This document shows, piece by piece, positions 18,216 to 27,648 of a stretch of DNA of 64,000 bases. The translations under genes were made by a program, and so were the position numbers. The DNA comes from Sphingomonas sp. CFBP 8760 (GTDB lineage: Bacteria > Pseudomonadota > Alphaproteobacteria > Sphingomonadales > Sphingomonadaceae): positions 292,614 to 356,613 of the forward strand of contig NZ_JACYUG010000002.1 in the NCBI RefSeq assembly GCF_014841615.1, written 5' to 3'. The notes below the pieces were generated by a model. It had not been told where the DNA came from. It did not search any database and saw nothing but the letters and a program-made list of their open reading frames with translations. The stretch's first letter is position 1. Each line of letters opens with the position of its first letter.

Positions 18216-18433
18216 TGCGCGGACGGGCTTCCCTGACCGCGGCGATACTGACGTTCGGCGGGTCGCTGGCGGCGGGACCCGCTCATGCCTGCACGCTCTG
18301 CCACAGCCGGATCGCCGACGACGTGCGCGCCGCCGTGTTCGGACCGGGGTTTTGGAGCGACGCCGTCGCCCTGATCTCGCCGGTGCCGCTGCTGGCGGCC
18401 ATGGTAATCGTCATGCGCCGATACCTGCCATGA
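18215..18433 (+). CDS. Small exported/membrane protein with CxxC motif, 72 aa
   Basis: Signal-like N-terminus (about residues 8-25), then HACTLCHS, a CxxC with His after the second Cys, then one transmembrane helix near the C-terminus (ISPVPLLAAMVIVM). CxxCH would be a haem c site, but in a 72-residue protein with the motif straight after the signal peptide this is uncertain; metal binding is also possible. Coupled to both neighbours by overlapping stop/start codons (TGATG before, ATGA after). Confidence 0.75.
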   Translation: MRGRASLTAAILTFGGSLAAGPAHACTLCHSRIADDVRAAVFGPGFWSDAVALISPVPLLAAMVIVMRRYLP

Positions 18434-18927
18434 CCGGGGCGATCGTCGGCGATGCCGGCCATGCCCCGGCGCGGAGCATCCGGCCGATCGCCACCGCCGG
18501 CATGACGATCGGGATCGGCATGGGCGGCTTTTTCGATGGCATCCTGTTCCATCAGATCCTGCAGGTGCACAACATGATGTCGGCGCGCATCCCCACGGAT
18601 ACGCTGCTCGGCGCCAAGGTGAACATGGTGTGGGACGGGCTGTTCCATGCCGTCGTCTGGTTCGTCACGGCGGCGGGGATCGCGCTGTTGTGGCGGGCGA
18701 CCGCGCGCCCCGATGCGGTGCGGTCGGGCCGCGCGCTGGCGGGATCGATCCTGATCGGCTTCGGCCTGTTCAACCTGGTCGAGGGCACGATCGACCATCA
18801 CGTCCTCCACCTGCATCACGTCTACGAACGGCTGGGCGTCTCCGCCTGGGATTATGTGTTCCTGGCTTCCGGCCTCGCGCTGATCGCCACCGGCTGGCTG
18901 ATGATCCGCGCCAGCCGGTCCAACTGA
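18430..18927 (+). CDS. DUF2243-family integral membrane protein
   Basis: 165 residues with four predicted transmembrane helices. The family signature GMGGFFDGILFHQILQ and the HHVLHLHHV histidine cluster are present. DUF2243 proteins are of unknown function and often sit beside cytochrome-oxidase-assembly or small CxxC proteins, as here. The start ATG at 18430 overlaps the previous stop by four bases (ATGA). The His-rich loop suggests metal binding; that is inference. Confidence 0.88.
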   Translation: MTGAIVGDAGHAPARSIRPIATAGMTIGIGMGGFFDGILFHQILQVHNMMSARIPTDTLLGAKVNMVWDGLFHAVVWFVTAAGIALLWRATARPDAVRSGRALAGSILIGFGLFNLVEGTIDHHVLHLHHVYERLGVSAWDYVFLASGLALIATGWLMIRASRSN

Positions 18928-18937
18928 GGTAGCGGCC

Positions 18938-19792
18938 ATGCGTATCCATCATCTGAATTGCGGTACGGACTGTCCATTGGGCGGTGCATTGTTCGACGGG
19001 CGCAGCAAGGGGCCGCTGGGGCAGATCGTCTGCCATTGCCTGCTGATCGAAACCGATGCGCATGGGCTGGTACTGGTCGATACCGGCTATGGCCTGCGCG
19101 ACGTTGCGCATCCGCATCGCCATCCCGAACCGCGGATCACCTGGCCGTGGCGGCTGATGCTCAATATCCGCCTGCACGAACGCGACACCGCGATCCGCCA
19201 GATCGAGGCGCTCGGCTATCGCGCCGGTGACGTCCGGCACATCGTCGCGACGCATCTCGATTTCGATCATGCCGGCGGGCTGGAGGATTTTCCCAACGCC
19301 GTCGTCCACGTCATGCAGCGCGAATATGACGATGCGACGGGGCCGCGCACCGGCATCGTCGCGCGAAACCGCTGGCGGCCGCGCCAGTTGGACGACATCG
19401 CCGGCTGGCGGACCTATGGCGCCCGTGGCGAGCCGTGGTTCGGCTTCGACGCGGTCCGCGATCTCGACGGGTTGCCGCCCGAAATCCTGATGGTGCCGTT
19501 GCCGGGTCATACATGGGGTCATGCCGGCGTCGCGATCCGCCGGGACGACGGCCGCTGGCTGCTCCACGCCGGCGACGCCTATTTCTATCGCGGCGAGATG
19601 CGGCGCGCCCGGCGGCACTGCACCCCCGGCCTGCGAGCCTATCAGCGGCTGATGGAGGTCGACGCGACCAGCCGTCTGACCAATCAGGCGCGGCTGCGTG
19701 CCCTGTCCATCGAGCGCCGGCACGATGTCGCCATCACCTGCACGCACGATCCCGTCGAGTTCGAGCGGTGCCGGGCGGGAATGGCGTTATAG
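18938..19792 (+). CDS. MBL-fold metallo-hydrolase
   Basis: 284 residues of the metallo-beta-lactamase fold. The zinc motif THLDFDHAGG (HxDxDH), a further His in PLPGHTWGH, Asp in LLHAGDAYFY and a late CTHDP form a dinuclear site. The arrangement resembles lactonase/quorum-quenching-type hydrolases, but the substrate cannot be told. 10 bases after the DUF2243 gene, so possibly in the same transcript. Confidence 0.88.
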   Translation: MRIHHLNCGTDCPLGGALFDGRSKGPLGQIVCHCLLIETDAHGLVLVDTGYGLRDVAHPHRHPEPRITWPWRLMLNIRLHERDTAIRQIEALGYRAGDVRHIVATHLDFDHAGGLEDFPNAVVHVMQREYDDATGPRTGIVARNRWRPRQLDDIAGWRTYGARGEPWFGFDAVRDLDGLPPEILMVPLPGHTWGHAGVAIRRDDGRWLLHAGDAYFYRGEMRRARRHCTPGLRAYQRLMEVDATSRLTNQARLRALSIERRHDVAITCTHDPVEFERCRAGMAL

Positions 19793-19865
19793 GCGATGGC
19801 CGGGGAGGGGACGGACCATGACGTCCGCTCAGCTTCTGTTCAGTGGCCGGGGTACATAACGGGCC

Positions 19866-20255
19866 ATGCTCAAGACAATGTTCCTGGCGGCTGTGGTTCT
19901 CGCGACACCTGCCGTGGCGGCTCATCGCGACACCCCCGATGTGCAGTTGCAGAAAGCGCTCGAAGGGCGGGTCGCCGGCAAGCCCGTCAATTGCATCAGC
20001 CTGTCGAGCACGAACTCGTCCCGGATCATCGACGGCAAGGCGATCATCTACCGGGTGGGTGGCAGGCTCTATGTCAACGAACCGCGATCCGGTGCCGCAT
20101 CGCTGCGCGACGACGACATTCTGGTCACCCGCACGTTCAGTTCGCAGTTGTGCAGCGTCGATATGGTGCGGCTGATCGACCGTGGTTCCCGTTTTCCACG
20201 CGGCTTCGTGTCGCTCGGCCAGTTCGTCCCCTACACCAAGGTGAAGGTCGGCTGA
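19866..20255 (+). CDS. Secreted hypothetical protein, 129 aa
   Basis: Cleavable signal peptide (MLKTMFLAAVVLATPAVAA), then about 110 mature residues with two Cys (in VNCISLSS and QLCSVDMV) that could form a disulphide. Proteins of this pattern (small periplasmic protein with a conserved NCI.L start) occur in sphingomonads, function unknown. It stands alone between the MBL hydrolase and the tRNA. Confidence 0.8.
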   Translation: MLKTMFLAAVVLATPAVAAHRDTPDVQLQKALEGRVAGKPVNCISLSSTNSSRIIDGKAIIYRVGGRLYVNEPRSGAASLRDDDILVTRTFSSQLCSVDMVRLIDRGSRFPRGFVSLGQFVPYTKVKVG

Positions 20256-20597
20256 TCGCCGCGCGATCGACGCGGGCAAGCAACACCCCGTTTTTCTGCG
20301 GGTATCCGTCCGGCCATTTTTCACAAGCCGAATCTCCGGGTCCCTGCGTCGTGGCAAAACAGAACGGCTGGTCCACGGTGGCGGGGATCGACCTCGATAC
20401 GGGTATGCGCCACGGGAACCCGGTCGCCGCCGTAGTGCCCGACAATCCATCTATGGGTTACGGTCGAATCTTGGGCAGCTCTACCGCACCGAACTATTCC
20501 GACACGGCAAAGGCCATGTCAGCTTGCCGGTAATCAGGAAAATGTCGAGGATGCCCGTCGTAACCGATGCATCGCAAGCCAAAGGCTTGTCTTCACC
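20256..20597. other. Gene-free stretch between a secreted protein and tRNA-Glu
   Basis: About 340 bases. Frames here have low-quality codon use and no start with a ribosome site. It is slightly more AT-rich than its surroundings. A weak hairpin around CCCCG/CGGG flanks a T5 at about 20288-20305. I see no gene, repeat or clear promoter. Confidence 0.5.
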
Positions 20598-20672
20598 TGG
20601 TGACCCCTACGAGAATCGAACTCGTGTTTTCGCCGTGAGAGGGCGACGTCCTAACCGCTAGACGAAGGGGCC
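20598..20672 (-). tRNA. tRNA-Glu (anticodon CTC)
   Basis: The minus strand reads a full cloverleaf: acceptor GGCCCCT/AGGGGTC, D arm, anticodon arm TCGCC-CTCTCAC-GGCGA giving anticodon CTC, T arm with TTCGATTC, and an encoded 3-prime CCA. The sequence is close to tRNA-Glu of E. coli apart from the anticodon. Confidence 0.95.
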
Positions 20673-20702
20673 GTATCCGGTGGAGGCGGGCATGTATCCG
20701 GG

Positions 20703-20731
20703 GGCGGGGGCGGCGTCAAGCCGTCCCCGCC
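20703..20731 (-). terminator. Strong hairpin after aroG
   Basis: A 12-base stem (GGCGGGGGCGGC with GCCGTCCCCGCC, one G-T pair) and a 5-base loop, 12 bases past the DAHP synthase stop on the minus strand. No U-tract follows, so it may act with Rho or only protect the 3-prime end. Confidence 0.45.
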
Positions 20732-20742
20732 GGGAAAACCGG

Positions 20743-22116
20743 TCAGGCCGCGACCAGCCGGCGTTCTGCCATTTCCGCGTTCAGCATCTCGGCGAGCAGG
20801 AACGCCAGTTCCAGGCTCTGCCCGGCGTTCAGGCGCGGGTCGCAATGCGTGTGATAGCGGTCGGCCAGCGACTGTTCGGTCACGTCCACCGCGCCACCGG
20901 TGCATTCGGTCACGTTCTGGCCGGTCATCTCGGCATGGATGCCGCCCGCGTGCGTGCCCTCGGCACGGTGGACCGCGAAGAAGCCGCGCACCTCCGCCAG
21001 GATGCGGTCGAACGGCCGGGTCTTGTAGCCGGTCGTCGCCTTCACCGTGTTGCCGTGCATCGGATCGCAGCTCCACACCACCGGATGCCCCTCGCGCGTC
21101 ACGGCGCGCACCAGCCTGGGCAGATGCGCCTCGATCTTGTCGTAGCCATAGCGGGTGATGAGCGTCATCCGGCCTGGCACCCGCCCCGGATTGAGCGTGT
21201 CGAGCATCCGCAGCAGCGCGTCCGGCTCCAGGCTGGGGCCGCACTTCACGCCGATCGGGTTGCCGATGCCGCGCAGGAACTCGACGTGCGACGATCCCTC
21301 GAACCGGGTGCGATCGCCGATCCACAGGAAATGCGCGGAGGTGTCGTACCAGTCGCCGGTCAGCGAATCCTGCCGGGTCAGCGCCTGTTCGAACGGCAGC
21401 AGCAGCGCTTCGTGGCTGGTGTAGAAATGCGTCTGCGCCAGCTGCGGCACCGTTTCCGGGTCGATCCCGCACGCCGCCATGAATTCCAGCGCCTCGCCGA
21501 TCCGGTCGGCGGTTTCGGCATATTTCTTCGTCCACGGGCTGCGGCCCATGAAGTCGTGCGTCCAGCGATGCACCTGATGCAGGTTGGCATAGCCGCCCTG
21601 CGCAAAGGCGCGCAGCAGGTTCAGCGTCGCCGCGCCTTGCGCATAGGCGCGGATCATCCGCTGCGGATCGGGGTGCCGTGCCTCGGGGGTGAAGGCGATG
21701 TCGTTGACGTTGTCGCCGCGATACGAGGGCAGCTCGACGCCGTCGATCGTCTCGGTCGGGGTGGAGCGCGGCTTGGCGAACTGGCCCGCCATCCGGCCGA
21801 CCTTCACCACCGGCAGCTTCGATGCCCAGGTCAGCACCACCGCCATCTGCAGGATGACGCGGAACGTGTCGCGGATGTTGTTCGCGCTATGCTCGGCGAA
21901 ACTTTCCGCGCAATCGCCGCCCTGCAACAGGAAGCCACGACCCTCGGCGACCTCGGCCAGCTCGCGCGTCAGGCTGCGCGCCTCGCCCGCGAACACCAGC
22001 GGGGGATAGGTCGACAGCGTGTCGGTCGCGCTCTTCAGCGCCGCGGCGTCGGGATAGTCGGGCAGCTGGCGTGCCTCGGCGGTGGTCCAGCTATCGGGGG
22101 CCCAGTTGGCAGCCAT
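20743..22116 (-). CDS. aroG: 3-deoxy-7-phosphoheptulonate synthase, class II
   Basis: 457 residues; start ATG at 22116 with GAGGAC before it ([10 protein letters not shown]). Plant-type (class II) DAHP synthase, with [32 protein letters not shown]-like [33 protein letters not shown] and [11 protein letters not shown]. It condenses PEP and erythrose 4-phosphate, the first step of the shikimate pathway. The Cys in QGGDCAE and a GMHAE-like [11 protein letters not shown] contribute to the metal site. Monocistronic as far as I can see. Confidence 0.96.
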   Translation of the reverse strand: MAANWAPDSWTTAEARQLPDYPDAAALKSATDTLSTYPPLVFAGEARSLTRELAEVAEGRGFLLQGGDCAESFAEHSANNIRDTFRVILQMAVVLTWASKLPVVKVGRMAGQFAKPRSTPTETIDGVELPSYRGDNVNDIAFTPEARHPDPQRMIRAYAQGAATLNLLRAFAQGGYANLHQVHRWTHDFMGRSPWTKKYAETADRIGEALEFMAACGIDPETVPQLAQTHFYTSHEALLLPFEQALTRQDSLTGDWYDTSAHFLWIGDRTRFEGSSHVEFLRGIGNPIGVKCGPSLEPDALLRMLDTLNPGRVPGRMTLITRYGYDKIEAHLPRLVRAVTREGHPVVWSCDPMHGNTVKATTGYKTRPFDRILAEVRGFFAVHRAEGTHAGGIHAEMTGQNVTECTGGAVDVTEQSLADRYHTHCDPRLNAGQSLELAFLLAEMLNAEMAERRLVAA

Positions 22117-22217
22117 AATGTCCTCGCGTTGTCGCGGGGGCTCATGCGCCACTCCGGCCCTTTCCGCAATTGCCGACCGCTATCGGGCGGGCAACCGCAA
22201 CTTTCAGGCGGCGGCGA

Positions 22218-22421
22218 TCAACTGTGGACGATGCGGCCGCTGACCATGCCCGTCACGTCCAGCCGCGCACCGGGTTCGACGATGATGTCGCCCTCCACCA
22301 TGCCGCTCATCCGAAGGTGGCAACCCGCCCGCACGGTGATGCTGCCGTTCACGATGCCGCTGACCTCGGTGTCCGATTCGATCGACAGCGGCTGGTTGAG
22401 AATACCGGAAATGCGATGCAT
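22218..22421 (-). CDS. Mini bactofilin-like beta-helix protein, 67 aa
   Basis: Start ATG at 22421 with a GAGGGAGA site about 8 bases upstream. The short protein consists of repeats of the type SGIVNGSITVRAG / SGMVEGDIIVEPG / TGMVSGRIV, the six-residue hydrophobic rungs seen in bactofilin and polymer-forming cytoskeletal proteins. At 67 residues it has only three to four rungs against ten or more in usual bactofilins. Function unknown; a small self-associating protein is possible. Confidence 0.65.
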   Translation of the reverse strand: MHRISGILNQPLSIESDTEVSGIVNGSITVRAGCHLRMSGMVEGDIIVEPGARLDVTGMVSGRIVHS

Positions 22422-22461
22422 GACGTGATCTCCCTCGATCGATACGGCGGATGGGCTGCAT

Positions 22462-23400
22462 TCAGTATCCCGCGTGCAGATCGACCCGGTTGCGCAAGGG
22501 CTGACCCGCCACGAACGCCGCCAGATTGGCGAGGAACAGCTCGGCACCGCGCCGGAACATCGTCGTCTGGCTGCGTCCCGACAGATGCATCGTGACCAGC
22601 GCGTTCGGCGCCCGCCACAGCGGGTGATCCGCCGGCAACGGTTCGGGATCGGTAGGGTCGAGGAACGCGCCGCCGATCGCCCCCGCGTCCAGCGCCGCCA
22701 GCAACGCGTCCTGATCGACCATGTCGCCGCGTGCCACGTTCACCAGCCACGCATCGTCCCGCATCGCCGCCAGTTCGGCCGCGCCGATCATCGCCCGCGT
22801 GGCGGTGGTGGAGGGGGCGGCCAGCACCACCCAGTCCATCTCGCCCAGCCGCGCCCGCCAGTCGTCCGGCCCCAGCGTGCCGTCGCGGCCCGACCGGGTC
22901 ACGCCGGTCACCGCCACCCCGAACGCCGCCAGCCGCGCGCCGATCAGCCGCCCGATCGTGCCATAGCCGATCACCAGCGCGCGGGTGCCGTCCAGTTCGC
23001 GCTTGCCCGGCGCATCCGCCAGCCATTCGTGGCGGTCGTGCGCGCGCACCACCTCGTCCAGCCGCTTGGCGGCGGTCAGGATGCCCAGCACCGCATATTC
23101 CGCCACCGTCACCGCGTTGATGCCCGCACCGTTGGTCAGCGCGATATCCCGGTCGCGTAACAGCGCGAGGGGGAAGGTGTCCAGCCCGGCATAGATCGTC
23201 GATATCCAGCGCAGCCGCGGTCCCGCCGCCGCCATCACGTCACCGGTCAGTTGCGGCGGCTGCAGGTCGACCCAGGCGATGTCGGCCTCCGCGATCCCTG
23301 CCTTCGCCTCCTCGACGGTGCCGAACCACGTCACCGCCAGATCGGCGGGCAGATCCGGCGCCAGCAGCGGCCGGGCGATCGCGGGCAGCACCGCCCGCAT
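22462..23400 (-). CDS. D-isomer-specific 2-hydroxyacid dehydrogenase
   Basis: 312 residues, start at 23400, 2 bases past the stop of ugd, so co-transcribed. NAD-binding GYGTIGRLIGARL, catalytic Arg in VNVARGDMVD, Glu in DPTDPEPLP and His in TMHLSGRS. It resembles glyoxylate/hydroxypyruvate or phosphonate-like D-2-hydroxyacid reductases of the short type. Substrate is not known. The hydrophobic loop after the NAD motif is standard. Confidence 0.88.
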   Translation of the reverse strand: MRAVLPAIARPLLAPDLPADLAVTWFGTVEEAKAGIAEADIAWVDLQPPQLTGDVMAAAGPRLRWISTIYAGLDTFPLALLRDRDIALTNGAGINAVTVAEYAVLGILTAAKRLDEVVRAHDRHEWLADAPGKRELDGTRALVIGYGTIGRLIGARLAAFGVAVTGVTRSGRDGTLGPDDWRARLGEMDWVVLAAPSTTATRAMIGAAELAAMRDDAWLVNVARGDMVDQDALLAALDAGAIGGAFLDPTDPEPLPADHPLWRAPNALVTMHLSGRSQTTMFRRGAELFLANLAAFVAGQPLRNRVDLHAGY

Positions 23401-23402
23401 CG

Positions 23403-24704
23403 TCAGCGGCCGATCCCGGCATAGGTGAAGCCGGCGGCCTCGGCCGCCTCGCGGCGATAGATGTTGCGCAGGTCGACCAGCACGTCGCCCGCCATCGCCG
23501 CCTTCAGCCGCTTCAGGTCGATCGCGCGGAACGCGTCCCATTCGGTCACGATCACCACCGCGTCCGCGCCGGTCGCCGCGTCATAGGGGTCGGCGCAATA
23601 GGTCAGGTCGGGCATCAGCGCCTTCGCCTGCTCCGTCCCCTCCGGGTCGTGCGCGCGCACGGTGACGCCGGCATCCGCCAGCGCGGTGGCGATCGCGACG
23701 CTGGGCGCATCGCGCATGTCGTCGGTGTTGGGCTTGAAGGTCAGGCCGAGCAGCGCGACCGTCCGCCCCCGTGCCTCATCCCCCAGCGCCGCCAGCACCT
23801 TGCGCCCCATCGCGCGCTTGCGGGCCTCGTTCACCTTCACCACCGCCTCGACGATATGGACCGGGCTCTCGAAATCCTCGGCGGTCTTCAGCAGCGCCAG
23901 CGTGTCCTTGGGGAAGCACGACCCGCCATAGCCCGGCCCGGCATGTAGGAACTTGCGCCCGATGCGGTTGTCCAGCCCGATGCCGCGCGACACGTCCTGC
24001 ACGTCCGCGCCCACCGCCTCGCACAGGTCGGCGATCTCGTTGATGAAGGTGATCTTGGTCGCGAGGAACGCGTTGGCGGCGTATTTGGTCAGCTCCGACG
24101 TGCGCCGGCTGGTGAACAGGATCGGGTTGTCGTTGATGTAGAGCGGGCGATACACCTCGCGCATCACGCCGCGGGCGCGCTCGTCGTCGGTGCCGATCAC
24201 GACGCGGTCGGGCCGCTTGAAGTCGCCGATCGCGGCTCCCTCGCGCAGGAATTCGGGATTGGAGACGACCGCGATGTCCATCTCCGGCCGCGCCTCGCGC
24301 AGGATGCGCTCCACCTCGTCGCCGGTGCCGACCGGGACGGTGGATTTGGTCACGACCACGGTCGGGCCGGTCACCGCGCCGGCGATCTCGCGCGTGGCGG
24401 CATAGACATAGGACAGGTCGGCATGGCCGTCGCCGCGCCGGGACGGGGTGCCGACCCCGATGAAGATCGCGTCCGCCCCGGCCACCGCGGTGGTCAGGTC
24501 GGTGGTGAACGACAGCCGCCCGGCGGCCACGTTGCCCGCGACCAGCTGTTCGAGGCCGGGCTCGTAGATCGGCATCCGCCCCGCCTCGAGTGAGGCGATC
24601 TTGCCGGCATCCTTGTCGACGCACACCACGTCATGCCCGAAATCGGCGAAGCACGCCCCCGATACCAGGCCGACATAGCCCGATCCGATCATCACGATAC
24701 GCAT
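23403..24704 (-). CDS. ugd: UDP-glucose 6-dehydrogenase
   Basis: 433 residues. N-terminal NAD-binding GSGYVGLVSG, catalytic Cys in GYGGSCFPKD, and the C-terminal UDP-binding domain. Oxidises UDP-glucose to UDP-glucuronate. Together with galU and the epimerase at 31640 it forms a pathway to UDP-glucuronate and UDP-galacturonate type precursors for exopolysaccharide. Stop lies 2 bases upstream of the hydroxyacid dehydrogenase start. Confidence 0.95.
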   Translation of the reverse strand: MRIVMIGSGYVGLVSGACFADFGHDVVCVDKDAGKIASLEAGRMPIYEPGLEQLVAGNVAAGRLSFTTDLTTAVAGADAIFIGVGTPSRRGDGHADLSYVYAATREIAGAVTGPTVVVTKSTVPVGTGDEVERILREARPEMDIAVVSNPEFLREGAAIGDFKRPDRVVIGTDDERARGVMREVYRPLYINDNPILFTSRRTSELTKYAANAFLATKITFINEIADLCEAVGADVQDVSRGIGLDNRIGRKFLHAGPGYGGSCFPKDTLALLKTAEDFESPVHIVEAVVKVNEARKRAMGRKVLAALGDEARGRTVALLGLTFKPNTDDMRDAPSVAIATALADAGVTVRAHDPEGTEQAKALMPDLTYCADPYDAATGADAVVIVTEWDAFRAIDLKRLKAAMAGDVLVDLRNIYRREAAEAAGFTYAGIGR

Positions 24705-24788
24705 GGTCGCCTATACTTTCCGCTGTCAGGGCAGGGCGCTCGCCTTACGATGCCCGCCCGGCCCCGGCAACGATCTCGGCGGCCGCCG

Positions 24789-24932
24789 CTACGCTCCCTT
24801 GTTATAGTCCTTGATCCCGCGCAGCCGCCGCCGGCGCGCGGTACGGCGTTTCCAGGTGACCATGCCGACGATGCTGCCGATCACGGCAACGGCGACGATC
24901 AGGCCGTAGGCGATGAGGTGACGGGTTTCCAC
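24789..24932 (-). CDS. Small basic membrane protein, 47 aa
   Basis: From a GTG at 24932 the frame reads ETRHLIAYGLIVAVAVIG, one transmembrane helix followed by a strongly basic tail (KRRTARRRRLR). An ATG at 24992 in the same frame would add 20 residues. GGAGG lies 15 bases before the GTG. Hydrophobicity and charge asymmetry argue that this is real. Divergent from the M48 protease, whose promoter must lie here. Function unknown. Confidence 0.5.
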   Translation of the reverse strand: METRHLIAYGLIVAVAVIGSIVGMVTWKRRTARRRRLRGIKDYNKGA

Positions 24933-25017
24933 CCGCGGCCGGATGCCTCCCCGGCCCGTATCCGTCAAGCGTCGGCGCCGTCTGTCCCTCATGGGAAAGC
25001 AACGATATAGCGCGCCG

Positions 25018-26034
25018 ATGCCCCGCCCGATCGCCGTCGCCCTGCTGCTCGCCGCCGCTGCCCCCGTACCGGCACCCCCCGCGCCCGCCGCCGCGCCCAC
25101 GGCCGCGATCGATGCCGATGGCTATCGTGCCCTGCGCGCGATCGACCTGCGCCTGGCGACGATCGCGCACCGCCTCGTCACCGCCAACGCCCGCCTGTGT
25201 GATCGGCAACAGCCCGCGCCCGGCGTCGTCCTCCATGCGATCGACCAATATGATCCCGATACGCGCGCCGTCGTCCGGCAGGTGTTCGGGTTCGTCCGGC
25301 CCGTCTCGGTCGAGGCGGTCGTCCCCGGCGGCGCGGCCGACCGCGCCGGGCTGGTCGCGGACGACGGCGTGGTCTCGATCAACCGTCGGCCGATGCCCGC
25401 GCCCCGGACTGGCCCCAAGGCGGGCGACGCGACCAGCGCCACCCGCGATGCCGCCGCCGCGATCCTCGCCGCCGCGCCGACCGGCCCGAGCCCTTGGGTG
25501 ATCGACCGCGCCGGTGCCACGCGCACGCTGACGATCGATGCGCCCGCCGGCTGCCGCGCCGCGTTCGAGGTGCTGCTGGGGCCGGCGATGGCCGCCTCGT
25601 CGGATGGCGCCACCGTCCAGATCGGCGTCCGCTTCTTCGAACGCTATACCGACGAACAGGTCGCCGCCGTCGTCGCGCACGAACTGGCGCACACCGTCCT
25701 GCGCCATCGCGCCCGGCTGGAGGCGGCGGGGGTGAAATGGGGGCTGCTGTCCGAATTCGGCCGCAACGGCCGCCTGTTCCGCCGTACCGAGAGCGAGGCC
25801 GATCTGCTCGGCGCGGGCCTGATGCGCAACGCCGGCTACGATCCGGCGGCGGCGGTCGCGTTCTGGCGCGACCATGGCGGCGATGTCGATGGCGGCCTGT
25901 TCCGCAGCCGCACCCACCCCTCGTCCCGTGCGCGCGCCGACGCCATCGCCGCCGAGATCGCGACGATGCCCGCCGACCGCACTGTCTTCTACCGACCGCC
26001 GCTGATCGCCACGCGCGACCAGCCGCTCAACTGA
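25018..26034 (+). CDS. M48-family metalloprotease with PDZ-like region, exported
   Basis: 338 residues from the ATG at 25018, giving a signal peptide (PIAVALLLAAAAPVPAP). An open PDZ-like region (GGAADRAGLVADDGVVS) precedes the zinc motif HELAH and the Glu-containing helix ESEADLLGAGLM (third ligand). This resembles periplasmic M48 peptidases of the LoiP/YcaL/BepA type. The C-terminal 8 bases overlap the end of cysS, which runs the other way. Confidence 0.85.
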   Translation: MPRPIAVALLLAAAAPVPAPPAPAAAPTAAIDADGYRALRAIDLRLATIAHRLVTANARLCDRQQPAPGVVLHAIDQYDPDTRAVVRQVFGFVRPVSVEAVVPGGAADRAGLVADDGVVSINRRPMPAPRTGPKAGDATSATRDAAAAILAAAPTGPSPWVIDRAGATRTLTIDAPAGCRAAFEVLLGPAMAASSDGATVQIGVRFFERYTDEQVAAVVAHELAHTVLRHRARLEAAGVKWGLLSEFGRNGRLFRRTESEADLLGAGLMRNAGYDPAAAVAFWRDHGGDVDGGLFRSRTHPSSRARADAIAAEIATMPADRTVFYRPPLIATRDQPLN

Positions 26035-27448
26035 TCCGCCAGTCCCAGCCCAGCGGATCGCCGTCCATCACCTCGACCCCCGCCGCCGCCAGGTCGTCGC
26101 GGATCGCATCGGATCGGGGAAAGTCCTTCGCCGCCCGCGCCGCGCGCCGGTCTGCCAGTCGTTCGGCGATCCCGGCGTCGTCGATCGCCGCCGATGCGGG
26201 CCGCACCCGCAGATCGGCCCGCGTCAGCGTGGCGAGGTCCAGCCCCAGCACCGCGTCGAAATCGGCCAGCATCGCCAGCCGGTCGCCCGGCGACACCTTC
26301 TTGTCCGCCAGCATCTCGTCCAGCGCGATCAGCGCGCGCGGCGTGCCCAGATCGTCCGCCACCGCCTGGTCCAGCCGCTCGGCATGGGCGGCGGCGCTGC
26401 CCGTCGAGGGCATCGCCGGCCGTGCCTTCAGCGTCTCCACCGCCTGCACCAGCCGCTTCAGCCGCGTCTGCGCCGCCGCCAGTCCTTCCCACGAGAACTC
26501 CATTTCCGACCGGTACTGCGCCTGCAGGCACATCAGCCGGTAGGACAGGGGGTGGAAACCGCGATCGACCAGCGTCTGCAACCGCGTGAACTGGCCTGAC
26601 GATTTCGACATCTTGGCGTCGCGCTCGACCAGGAAATTGTTGTGCAGCCAGTAGGTCGCGCCGGTGTCGGCGGTGCCGCTGTGCGCCTGGTTCTGCGCGA
26701 TCTCGTTGGGGTGGTGGATTTCGCGGTGGTCGATCCCGCCGGTATGGATGTCGAACCGCGCGCCCAGATAGCGCTCGCTCATCACCGAACATTCCAGGTG
26801 CCATCCCGGCGCGCCGCGGCCCCAGGGCGAATCCCATTCCATCTGCCGGTTCTCGCCCGGCGCGGAGGTACGCCAGATCGCGAAGTCCTCCGGCTGGCGC
26901 TTGCCCGCCACCGCCTCGATCCGCCCTTCGCGCTCCTCCATCCCCGCGCGCGCCAGCCGCCCGTAGTCGGGCACCGTCGCGGTGTCGAAATACAGGCCGT
27001 CGGGCAGGCGGTAGCAATGCCGGTCCGCGATCGCCTCGCCCCAGGCGATCATCCCGTCGACATGGTCGGTCGCCAGTGGAAACCGGTCGGGCTCGCGGAT
27101 GTGCAGGTCCTTCAGGTTCTGCTTGAAGGCATCGGTGTAATGCCGTGCGATCGCCCAGATATCCTGGCCGCTGGCCCGCGCCGCCGCCTCCATCTTGTCG
27201 TCGCCCGCATCCGCGTCGGACGTCAGGTGGCCGACATCGGTGATGTTGATGACATGCGTGACCGGCCACCCCTTCCACCGCAGCACCCGCACCAGCGTAT
27301 CGGTGAAGACATAGGCGCGCAGATTGCCGATATGGGCATAGTTGTAGACGGTCGGCCCGCACGAATAGACGCGGACATTGGTGGGATCGATCGGCACGAA
27401 CGGCTCGGCCGCGCGCGACAGGCTGTTGAACAGGGTGAGGGTGGGCAT
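26027..27448 (-). CDS. cysS: Cysteinyl-tRNA synthetase
   Basis: 473 residues starting at 27448 (MPTLTLFNSL). HIGH-type motif in YNYAHIGNLR, KMSKS as AKMSKSSGQF, zinc ligands Cys in YSCGPTVYN, ECSVMSERYL and GGIDHREIHH. Single housekeeping copy expected. An N-terminal extension is open to 27496 but lacks support. Confidence 0.97.
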   Translation of the reverse strand: MPTLTLFNSLSRAAEPFVPIDPTNVRVYSCGPTVYNYAHIGNLRAYVFTDTLVRVLRWKGWPVTHVINITDVGHLTSDADAGDDKMEAAARASGQDIWAIARHYTDAFKQNLKDLHIREPDRFPLATDHVDGMIAWGEAIADRHCYRLPDGLYFDTATVPDYGRLARAGMEEREGRIEAVAGKRQPEDFAIWRTSAPGENRQMEWDSPWGRGAPGWHLECSVMSERYLGARFDIHTGGIDHREIHHPNEIAQNQAHSGTADTGATYWLHNNFLVERDAKMSKSSGQFTRLQTLVDRGFHPLSYRLMCLQAQYRSEMEFSWEGLAAAQTRLKRLVQAVETLKARPAMPSTGSAAAHAERLDQAVADDLGTPRALIALDEMLADKKVSPGDRLAMLADFDAVLGLDLATLTRADLRVRPASAAIDDAGIAERLADRRAARAAKDFPRSDAIRDDLAAAGVEVMDGDPLGWDWRIS

Positions 27449-27648
27449 GGCGGGTGTGTAGCCGCGTCTGCCCGTGCCCGCCAAGGGGGCCGCCATGCGG
27501 GCCTTTTCGCAGGCCGCCGCCGCCCCGGCCGGGCCCGCTCGACACCCCGTCGGCGGTTGTCAATCCCGATAATGGGTGCTAGGCGCCCCGTAACACGACT
27601 GAGGCGGCTGCCTGCGGTCGCCATATCCATTTGGAGCCGATTCGGTTT

